Shown here: in pieces, positions 57,866 to 64,000 of the stretch
Position numbering within the stretch: position 1 is the stretch's first letter
Layout of the letters: each line of letters starts with the position of its first letter
NCBI RefSeq assembly: GCF_020991455.1
Contig: NZ_JAJMOX010000010.1
Span: 210,706 to 274,705, forward strand
Direction: 5' to 3'
Length of the DNA: 64,000 nucleotides
Source: Flavobacterium sp. JAS
Lineage (GTDB): Bacteria > Bacteroidota > Bacteroidia > Flavobacteriales > Flavobacteriaceae
Notes under the pieces: generated by a model
Database searches by the model: none
What the model saw: only the letters and a program-made list of their open reading frames with translations
What the model was told of the DNA's origin: nothing
Translations under genes and position numbers: made by a program

Positions 57866-58921
57866 TTATTCGGTTTCATAAAGTGCTACAGTATCCAACA
57901 ATTCTTTTTCGAATTGGTAAATATCATCAATAGTCGAAATTGGTAATTTTGTTTCGTTTTTGTTGTCATTAAAAAGACTGATATATTTTTTTCCTCCATT
58001 AAGATGAAGACGACAAAGAGGTTTTCGATTATTATCGTCCAACAGAATCCCAAAATAAGATTGCGTGTCGCGATAAACAATTCGATTTGTTGGAAGTTTA
58101 CGTCTTAGTATTGCAACAACAATGCGATATCCGTCAAGTTCTTCTTCGCTGGTAATAACTTTACTGTCTTCCTCTAAAGACTCAATTTGTTCGTCTTGCT
58201 GTTTAATGGTTTCTTTGGTAAGTGCAGCTTTTAAGCGATCATTTATTTTTTCGCTGATAAACTGATTTAAAGATTTTTGGACTAAATCTTTAAATTCGTC
58301 GACCACTTTCTCAGTTAACCTTCCGGTATAAACCTTATTTGCAAAATGTTTTGTGAAATCATTTGAGGGGTTTTCGAGTTCAATATTGATTTGCTTTTTT
58401 ATTTCCTTAATGTATTTTAAAGCGCTTGCATTTGTAACAATATTATCAACGTTGAAGCTCGACTTATGAAATTTTGCGACTTCGGTAATCGTGGCTTCTT
58501 TTAGATTTGTGATGTCAAATTCTAAAAATGGTTTTTGATCCATTTTGTTTTTATCATCTAAATCGGTGAAAAATTGATATTGAATTCCATTTGTTAAAAG
58601 CGCAAATCGAGTTTTGGTAACATGAAAATAACGGAATAATTGCGAATTATGTACCGTTAGATTTTCCTTCCAGCTTTTACATTCTACTATTATAATTGGT
58701 TCTCCATTTTGAAAGATGGCATAATCTACCTTTTCTCCTTTTTTTAAACCCAGATCAGCAGTAAATTCAGGAACTACTTCAAGTGGGTTAAAGGCATCGT
58801 AGCCAAGAATATGTATAAACGGCAATACAAAAGCATGTTTGGTTGACTCTTCAGTCTCAATTTTGCTTTTTAGCTGATCAATTTTATCAGCCAATGATTT
58901 AAGTTGAATATTTATTTCCAT
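57866..58921 (-). CDS. Type I restriction HsdR N-terminal-like (PD-D/ExK) nuclease-domain protein
   Basis: 351 residues. The N-terminal 130 residues carry the PD-(D/E)xK layout: Asp66 in KVDYAIFQ, then Glu80 and Lys82 in IIVECKSW, as in HsdR N-terminal domains. A helical middle region follows, then a C-terminal beta-rich module (DGYRIVVAILRRKLPTNRIVY, LCRLHLNGGKKYISLF). There are no HsdM/HsdS or helicase genes, so it is not a complete restriction system. It may be a defence or DNA-repair effector. 12 bp separate it from the PH/SHOCT gene. Confidence 0.8.
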   Translation of the reverse strand: MEINIQLKSLADKIDQLKSKIETEESTKHAFVLPFIHILGYDAFNPLEVVPEFTADLGLKKGEKVDYAIFQNGEPIIIVECKSWKENLTVHNSQLFRYFHVTKTRFALLTNGIQYQFFTDLDDKNKMDQKPFLEFDITNLKEATITEVAKFHKSSFNVDNIVTNASALKYIKEIKKQINIELENPSNDFTKHFANKVYTGRLTEKVVDEFKDLVQKSLNQFISEKINDRLKAALTKETIKQQDEQIESLEEDSKVITSEEELDGYRIVVAILRRKLPTNRIVYRDTQSYFGILLDDNNRKPLCRLHLNGGKKYISLFNDNKNETKLPISTIDDIYQFEKELLDTVALYETE

Positions 58922-59032
58922 AATATCTAATTATAGTTAGTATTTTTAGTTTTAATAATTCAAACTTAAACCTATTTAAAATCAGTATTTTACGGAAATC
59001 CATAATCTAGAAACTTTTTAAATTTTAGCCAT

Positions 59033-59056
59033 AAAAAAAGCTCCCGAAGGAGCTTT
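59033..59056 (-). terminator. Terminator after the response regulator
   Basis: AAAGCTCC (59037-59044) pairs with GGAGCTTT (59049-59056); the minus-strand transcript then enters T7. It ends the lipoprotein-kinase-regulator operon. Confidence 0.82.
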
Positions 59057-59085
59057 CAAAAATTAATAGTAATAGTATAATGAGA

Positions 59086-59754
59086 TTAAATAATCCCCAT
59101 ATCTTTAGTGATAGAAACCAGATGAGTTGTATTATTTGCTTTAAAAAAGTCTTTTAATTTAGAAAGCCTTTTTTCCATTGCGCTTTTGCTGTTAGGCTTT
59201 ATGCCTAAGTCTTTAAAGATTTGTATAATTTCATCTTGCGGAGTTCCTGATGATAAATGTTTTAAAATTTTAATGTCAAGATCATCTATTTCAAAGTTGT
59301 TTTTTTCCTGAAGTGCGGAAGCAACATCATGAGAAATAAATTTTTGATCTGAAGTTGAAATAATATGAATTGCTTTTTTTAAATCCTCAATACTATTTCG
59401 ACCTTTTAATACAAAGCCATCAATATCTGCATTATCAAAAAGTGATTTTATACGAAGGCTTTTATCTTCGATCGAATAGGCAATTATTTTAATATAGGGC
59501 TGAATCTCACGAACTTTTTGAATTAATTCATCGCCATTAGCAATTTTGACTTCGCGATGATCTTTTTTAAACGAAAGGTCGCTGATTAATAAATCGTATG
59601 GTTCATTATCCTGAATAGCTTTTCTGATTTTTAGAAATGCGTCGTCGCAGTATTTTGCATGTTGAAAATTGACAATATCCAAATCTTTTAAAGTTTGTTC
59701 GATTGCTAAATTGATATCTCCAAGATCTTCGGCTACAATTACTTTTTTAAACAT
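59086..59754 (-). CDS. LuxR-type response regulator of sensor kinase copy 2
   Basis: 222 residues. Receiver domain with acidic pocket Glu9-Asp10 and phospho-acceptor Asp59 in LLISDLSFKKDH, and Lys in GFVLKGRN. The C-terminal domain (ILKHLSSGTPQDEIIQIFKD, then KSAMEKRLSKLKDFFKANN) is a LuxR/NarL-like helix-turn-helix of the type often seen in Bacteroidota. It is 6 bp downstream of its kinase, so the two form a classic two-component pair. Confidence 0.92.
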   Translation of the reverse strand: MFKKVIVAEDLGDINLAIEQTLKDLDIVNFQHAKYCDDAFLKIRKAIQDNEPYDLLISDLSFKKDHREVKIANGDELIQKVREIQPYIKIIAYSIEDKSLRIKSLFDNADIDGFVLKGRNSIEDLKKAIHIISTSDQKFISHDVASALQEKNNFEIDDLDIKILKHLSSGTPQDEIIQIFKDLGIKPNSKSAMEKRLSKLKDFFKANNTTHLVSITKDMGII

Positions 59755-59760
59755 AGGCTT

Positions 59761-61464
59761 TTATTTAGGTATTGTTATTTTTACTTTAAAACCTTTATCG
59801 GGTTCAGTGTCAAAAGTAATAGTTCCTTTTATTGCCAGAATACGGTTTTCCATATTCTCTAAACCATTTTTTATAATTTTATCTTTTTCAGTGCCTTTTC
59901 CGTTATCTGTATAATTAATGAATACTGTTTTTCCATTGCTTTCAAATTTCACCGCTACAACAGAGGCCTGACTGTGTTTGGACATATTGACCATCAATTC
60001 CTGTAAAACTCTGTGAATTGCAATCTTTTTTATTTCGTCGATTCCGTCCCAATTTATTTTCTCAATATTTCGTGTAATAATATTTGTTGCACTGTTATTA
60101 TAAGTTGCCAACATTTGTTTTATGTTATTAGCGTAGTTTTCGCCAGTATCGATATCATTGTTCTCACGGGAAATTCCGCGGACGCGAGAATAAATATCGT
60201 CCAGTTTTTGAACCAGAGATTCTTTTACATCTTCTTCTGTCAAAGGCTGCGTTTGTGTAAAAGTCATGGCATGATGCACATCATTGGCCAGTTCGTCGTG
60301 AATATTTTTGGCAATTCTGGTTTCGGTGTCATAAGCAGTTTTTATCTTTTCGATTCTGGTTTTGTTTCGATAATATTTTCTCCCGTAAATTAATACACCG
60401 AAAAGAATAATAATTCCAAGGATAGAAAAGGTTCTTTGATATTTTGCTTCCTGAAGTGATAATAAGTTCTCGACTTTCTCTAAACGAAGTTTCTGGTTTT
60501 CGTCTTTTTCTTTTTTAGAATCGTATTTAATTTTGGCGAATTTATTTTTGAAGTTGTTTCTAACGCTGATAATGCTGTCGTTAATCGAAATGTATTTTTG
60601 AGCGTATTTTGTTCCGGCGCCGTTTGATATTAAAAAAGATATTGCTTTTAAACGCTCATCAACACTATTGAATTTAGTTGCAGTTTCGTAGGCTTTTTGG
60701 GCGTATTGATTTGATTTTTGAATATCGGTTTGAGAATAAAACTCAGCTAAATGAAGATAACTGCCCACACAGCCATAATCGTCATCGATTTGAATTCTTA
60801 ATTGTAAACCTTCATTTAAAAATCGAAGACCTTTTTCTTTCATTCCTTTTTTAAAGTAAGCAAAACCAAGATTATCGATAACTCTAGATTTGCTTTTTAT
60901 AGAGGTTACTTTATCATCAAAAACTTTTTTATTTAAAATAGATTCCAAAGTTTTAATGGCATCGTCATATTTTTTTTGTTTGATATAAACAACTGCAATA
61001 TTGTTTAAAGGAGATTGTGCCGAAATGGAATCTGTAACACCTTTTACAGCCTGACTGTAATAATGAATAGCATCATTATAAAGAGAAAGTTCTTTATCAG
61101 CAATTCCGAATAAATTATTAACTGCGGCAGAATAATTATAATCTTTTTTTGTGTAAGGAAGTACTTCTGTTAAAGTCTCTTTACTACCATAATAATCGCC
61201 GTTTATTTGCTGAATATTGGCCATTTGAATTGAATTAAAAACAATATTTGCACTGTCTTTAATCGTTTCAAATATTATTTTAGACTTATTGAAGTAATAA
61301 AAAGCACTGTTATAATTGCTTTTTTTAAAATGATCTACTGCTTTTTCCTGTAAAGCAGAGCCGTATTCTTTAGATTTATTGGACTTGATAGGAGTAGGTT
61401 TTTCTTCTTTGCAAGAGAGAAAGAGAAGAAAAATAAATAAACAAAAAAACGGGGATCGTAACAT
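59761..61464 (-). CDS. TPR sensor histidine kinase, copy 2 (lipoprotein-anchored)
   Basis: 567 residues, co-linear with the kinase at 46293-48011 over its whole length. MLRSPFFCLFIFLLFLSC (Cys18), TPR helices 40-300 (QQINGDYYGSKETLTEVLPY, LGFAYFKKGMKEKG), one span around 345-361, phospho-acceptor His389 in AKNIHDELAND, ATPase motifs MVNMSKHSQASVV, YTDNGKGTEK and GLENMENRI. Sensor input through periplasmic TPRs is inferred. The response regulator is 6 bp downstream; the small lipoprotein is 53 bp upstream. Confidence 0.94.
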   Translation of the reverse strand: MLRSPFFCLFIFLLFLSCKEEKPTPIKSNKSKEYGSALQEKAVDHFKKSNYNSAFYYFNKSKIIFETIKDSANIVFNSIQMANIQQINGDYYGSKETLTEVLPYTKKDYNYSAAVNNLFGIADKELSLYNDAIHYYSQAVKGVTDSISAQSPLNNIAVVYIKQKKYDDAIKTLESILNKKVFDDKVTSIKSKSRVIDNLGFAYFKKGMKEKGLRFLNEGLQLRIQIDDDYGCVGSYLHLAEFYSQTDIQKSNQYAQKAYETATKFNSVDERLKAISFLISNGAGTKYAQKYISINDSIISVRNNFKNKFAKIKYDSKKEKDENQKLRLEKVENLLSLQEAKYQRTFSILGIIILFGVLIYGRKYYRNKTRIEKIKTAYDTETRIAKNIHDELANDVHHAMTFTQTQPLTEEDVKESLVQKLDDIYSRVRGISRENNDIDTGENYANNIKQMLATYNNSATNIITRNIEKINWDGIDEIKKIAIHRVLQELMVNMSKHSQASVVAVKFESNGKTVFINYTDNGKGTEKDKIIKNGLENMENRILAIKGTITFDTEPDKGFKVKITIPK

Positions 61465-61517
61465 AAATTTACTTTCCCCGAATTTAGTAATTAATTGATT
61501 ATTAAAACTTTTATTTA

Positions 61518-61709
61518 TTATTTTTTTGGTGGAGGATTAACCGGAATTGGATCATCGTCCGGACCTGTAGCATATGAAGGAGAAATAGAATCCTTTTTGA
61601 CTTCATTTGTAATTTTATCTTTTGTATTTGATTCGACTTCGTCAGCTGTACAAGAGAAAATTGTAAGACTCAATAGCGCGCACGCTCCCAATGTAAATAG
61701 TGTTTTCAT
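61518..61709 (-). CDS. 63-residue lipoprotein, partner of sensor kinase copy 2
   Basis: Signal MKTLFTLGACALLSLTIFSC with Cys20, a Lys/Asp-rich linker, then the tail ATGPDDDPIPVNPPPKK. The paralog at 48062-48241 has the same order of parts and the same VNPPxKK ending. It precedes the kinase and response regulator on the same strand and should share their promoter. Role unknown. Confidence 0.82.
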   Translation of the reverse strand: MKTLFTLGACALLSLTIFSCTADEVESNTKDKITNEVKKDSISPSYATGPDDDPIPVNPPPKK

Positions 61710-62043
61710 TTTTTTATGATTTAAAGATTTAACTAAAGGGCCTTGCCGTTCAGAATAGTTCTGAATTTTGTTATGGCAATGCCAGGTTGCTTTGGGAAGT
61801 GAAGTGCGTAGATCTGTAAGAGTTATATTTATACTTCCCGAATAAATTTTGTCTTACGGATTTCCGTACTTTTAATTGAACTAGTTTTGTAAATTTGTTT
61901 CAATCGCGATATCGAACATGAACTAATTTCTGAGACAAAGGAACAACGCTTATGAGCCTGTATTGACAAGGAATTCTGGGAATTCCTGCAATGTTTAAGC
62001 CTTCCTGAAGATTCTTAGTAATTCCTAAAAATTCCCACAGCCT
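61707..62043. repeat. Conserved module block, copy 3
   Basis: Third occurrence of the block found at 48239-48553 and 48729-49067, again between the lipoprotein start and the divergent FRPI-motif gene, whose ATG follows directly. It keeps the structured core, GAACTAGTTTT, a TAAATTTG -7 match (61890-61897), ATGAACTAATTTCT, and TTCC words, and adds two extra hairpins (TTCAGAATAGTTCTGAA and AGGAATTCTGGGAATTCCT). This is the whole 334-bp gap. Confidence 0.82.
61794..61870 (+). ncRNA. Pseudoknot-capable RNA core, copy 3
   Basis: P1 AGTGCG (61803-61808) with CGTACT (61865-61870); P2 CTGTAAGA (61814-61821) with TCTTACGG (61852-61859); loop ACTTCCC (61833-61839) with GGGAAGT (61794-61800). Against copy 1, P1 shows a T-A to C-G exchange and both stems use G-U pairs that would become A-C mismatches on the opposite strand. 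Confidence 0.6.
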
Positions 62044-63093
62044 ATGCCAAACTTTACTATTGAAGACTATAAAGAAGCTATCAGAGCTAAATATGAAAAG
62101 GATATAAATAATCCACTTTCTGATAGTTTGACCTCACTTGGTCAAGCTTATTTGAGAGATTTTTGTTGGCAAAAACTTGAAGGAGAATTGAGCGATGATG
62201 ATAAGCGGGTTTTTAATTCTTTTTTTGGATGTGAGTTTAATTCTATCACAAGAAATTTATTCAGGGATAGTACAGATAGATTTAGACCTATTGGAACTTT
62301 TTTAAGAAGACAAACAGATTTAGCGAGTAGAGAAGCAGTTGATTTAACTGCAATTTTGGTTGATTTTCAACACAGACCTTTCAGAAAATTCAGAGAAAAA
62401 GGAATTATTAATTATTTAAAGCATCCTGAAGATTCTATAATTCCAGAATCATCTAATGCGAAAGAAGATGATATAGTTAAAGAAGAGGAAAATGGTAAGA
62501 ATGAATCGATTAATTCTGGCGAAACAATTTCTAATGATAATATAAAGGAAGAAAACCAAATCAAAGGTTTTGCTGATATAAAACCATATTCAGATAAAGA
62601 GAAGGGAGATAAAGAGTTGGAGCAAGTAGAAGTTTTGACTATCATTTCAAAACCTCCAAAAATAAATCCAATTAAAAGTATTTGGGAAACGATTTTACAT
62701 TTTTTGTATAAATTAAAGAATACTGCAATTGCTACACTGCTTATTTTTGGTTTAATTATTACAGTAATTTATTTTGCTTTTTTTAAGAATGATTGCATGC
62801 AGTGGTCAGAAGATCATTATGAGATAGTAGATTGTTCCTCAAAAAATGAAGAAAATTTAAATGAAATAATTCCCCTAAATGAAGAGCTTTTAGATTTTAG
62901 AAAATTAAAGGTTTGTGATAGTACTAATTGTTTTAAGAAGGATGGTGAAGCTTTTGTTTGGTATACTAAGACGCCAGATGGGGGAATAGATTTTTTTAGT
63001 GGTCACGGCAGGCACCCTGAAAACAGCAGACCACTAAGACCAGTTTCGCACTATATATATAATAAATACTTGAAGGGTAAACCCTGTAAGTAA
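62044..63093 (+). CDS. FRPI-motif membrane protein, full-length copy
   Basis: 349 residues. Domain 1 (1-120, cytoplasmic if the single span places the C-terminus outside): YLRDFCWQKLEGELSDDDKR, DRFRPIGTFL at 79-88, LVDFQHRPFRKF. An acidic disordered linker (125-200), one span at about 228-247 (AIATLLIFGLIITVIYFAFF), and a C-terminal domain with four Cys (CMQW, VDC, VCDSTNC), WYTKTPDGGIDFF and LRPVSHYIYNKYLKG. I recognise no characterised homolog. It is divergent from the second kinase module and directly downstream of conserved block copy 3. Confidence 0.8.
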   Translation: MPNFTIEDYKEAIRAKYEKDINNPLSDSLTSLGQAYLRDFCWQKLEGELSDDDKRVFNSFFGCEFNSITRNLFRDSTDRFRPIGTFLRRQTDLASREAVDLTAILVDFQHRPFRKFREKGIINYLKHPEDSIIPESSNAKEDDIVKEEENGKNESINSGETISNDNIKEENQIKGFADIKPYSDKEKGDKELEQVEVLTIISKPPKINPIKSIWETILHFLYKLKNTAIATLLIFGLIITVIYFAFFKNDCMQWSEDHYEIVDCSSKNEENLNEIIPLNEELLDFRKLKVCDSTNCFKKDGEAFVWYTKTPDGGIDFFSGHGRHPENSRPLRPVSHYIYNKYLKGKPCK

Positions 63094-63250
63094 TATTGTT
63101 CTTTCTTGTTTTGATAGTTTTGTTTCAGTAAGAAATTACATTAATTAGCGGAGTAATTATGTAAATCAAAGTAAATATTATATAACACCATTATAAGGGG
63201 TTGGGTATAATTTAGCCTTATTGAAATAATTAATCTAAAAGAAATCAAAC

Positions 63251-63673
63251 ATGAAAACTAAAAGAATATTATTCGGACTATTATTGTGCATCGGGGTTTT
63301 TACTATATCGTGTAGCAGTGATGATAATGAGGGAGAAACTTTGATCCCGCTAGAAAGTAAATGGGATCTTGTTAAAGTAGGAACTGTTGTTGACGGAGTG
63401 GAAAATTTGACAGATCCACCACAGAATGCGAGCGGATGCCGTAAAGATTATTTAGATCTTAAACTTGATAATACAGCTACTATGGGAGATTATGATTCAA
63501 CTATTAGTGCTTGTGCATTAACAGAAACTAAAGGGATTTACTCGAGATCACACAACGATTTAACTATTAGTATTAGTGGTACGACCCAAGTTTCGGATAT
63601 TATGAATCTTACTAATAAGGAATTAAAATTAAAAAATAAAGCTACGGGTGTAATTAGTGTTTATAGCAGATAA
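63251..63673 (+). CDS. Lipocalin-like lipoprotein
   Basis: 140 residues; signal MKTKRILFGLLLCIGVFTISC with lipobox Cys21 and an SSDDNEGE linker. The mature part begins with LESKWDLVKVGTVVDGVE, a lipocalin-like first strand, and continues with CRKDYLDLKLDNTATMGDYD and IMNLTNKELKLKNKATG. This fold is common in small Flavobacterium lipoproteins. Function unknown. It lies 158 bp after the FRPI-motif gene on the same strand. Confidence 0.78.
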   Translation: MKTKRILFGLLLCIGVFTISCSSDDNEGETLIPLESKWDLVKVGTVVDGVENLTDPPQNASGCRKDYLDLKLDNTATMGDYDSTISACALTETKGIYSRSHNDLTISISGTTQVSDIMNLTNKELKLKNKATGVISVYSR

Positions 63674-63700
63674 TTTAAAGCCTGAGACTAATATCTACAA

Positions 63701-63732
63701 AAAAAGAGCTGTCTTATAGACAGCTCTTTTAG
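63701..63732 (+). terminator. Terminator after the last lipoprotein gene
   Basis: AGAGCTGTCT pairs with AGACAGCTCT, followed by TTTT and preceded by an A run. In the remaining 270 bases to the window end I see only a weak hairpin (ACATTCT/AGAATGT near 63770-63800) and no coding sequence. Confidence 0.8.
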
Positions 63733-64000
63733 TAAAAAAAAAATCAACAAATGATAGTTTTTTAAAGACATTCTACTTCAGAACTCTGAGGCAGAATGTT
63801 CTAATTTAAAAAAAACAAGTAAAAAACGTATGAGTTATTTGCTTATCAACATAAGGGTAAACTTAAGTTATTGCTCATGTTTTTTCTAAATAAATTCATT
63901 AGAAGATTGTTAGAATTACATTAGAAGTTTTAATGTTGAAAAGGGGAGTGGCTCATAGCCGGAGAAGTTCGATGACTTGTAAAAAAAATACTCTATAAGA

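Noticed and set aside
57866..58921. Complete type I restriction-modification system
   Set aside because: Only an HsdR N-terminal-like nuclease domain is present; no helicase motor, methyltransferase or specificity gene occurs in the window.

Overview
The window looks like chromosomal DNA of a flavobacterium (Bacteroidota), most likely Flavobacterium or a close relative. It is AT-rich, lacks Shine-Dalgarno sites before most starts, has Bacteroidota-type promoters (TAnnTTTG -7 boxes), many short secreted lipoproteins, RND efflux operons, and intergenic palindromic repeats of the kind common in Flavobacterium. No rRNA, tRNA, CRISPR array, insertion sequence or phage gene was seen.

Layout. 1-1.6 kb: a TolC-type efflux gene cut by the left edge and its TetR repressor, with a tandem operator. 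1.8-11.2 kb: a complete trp operon on the minus strand (trpE, trpG, trpD, trpC, trpF, trpB, trpA) with four passenger genes. It is headed by an attenuator whose 18-residue leader peptide holds three consecutive Trp codons. 11.2-14.5 kb: a secreted beta-helix-like protein, then a MarR-nitroreductase-YceI operon with palindromic operators. 14.9-18.8 kb: glpD-glpK-glpF glycerol catabolism. 19-23.1 kb and 28.6-31 kb: sulfur and persulfide genes (two YeeE/YedE proteins, a metallo-beta-lactamase/rhodanese fusion, a TSUP exporter, a Crp/Fnr regulator and a rhodanese). Between these lie an HD hydrolase, cytochrome bd oxidase (cydAB) and a small accessory patch with an orphan barstar and a Panacea-type toxin-antitoxin pair. 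31-39 kb: GapN-like dehydrogenase, M1 peptidase, esterase, ACT protein and small genes. 39.2-45.5 kb: a full RND efflux operon. 50-57 kb: DJ-1/PfpI protein, DeoR regulator, 5'-nucleotidase, small membrane proteins, GH1 beta-glucosidase and short conserved secreted proteins.

The most unusual content is a module present twice (46.3-49.7 kb and 59.1-63.1 kb). Each copy has a lipoprotein-anchored TPR sensor histidine kinase, a ~60-residue lipoprotein, a ~310-bp conserved intergenic block, and a divergent membrane protein with a conserved N-terminal domain containing the motif FRPI. Copy 2 also has a LuxR-type response regulator. The intergenic block occurs three times because it is tandemly duplicated in copy 1. 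It can fold into nested stems plus a pseudoknot, and compensatory and G-U changes among the copies suggest it works as a plus-strand RNA. I do not recognise this arrangement as a described system.

A second, unrelated structured element with conserved internal-loop sequences and covarying stems occurs four times between genes (3.8, 14.7, 27.3 and 54.3 kb). It may belong to the flavo-1 RNA family.
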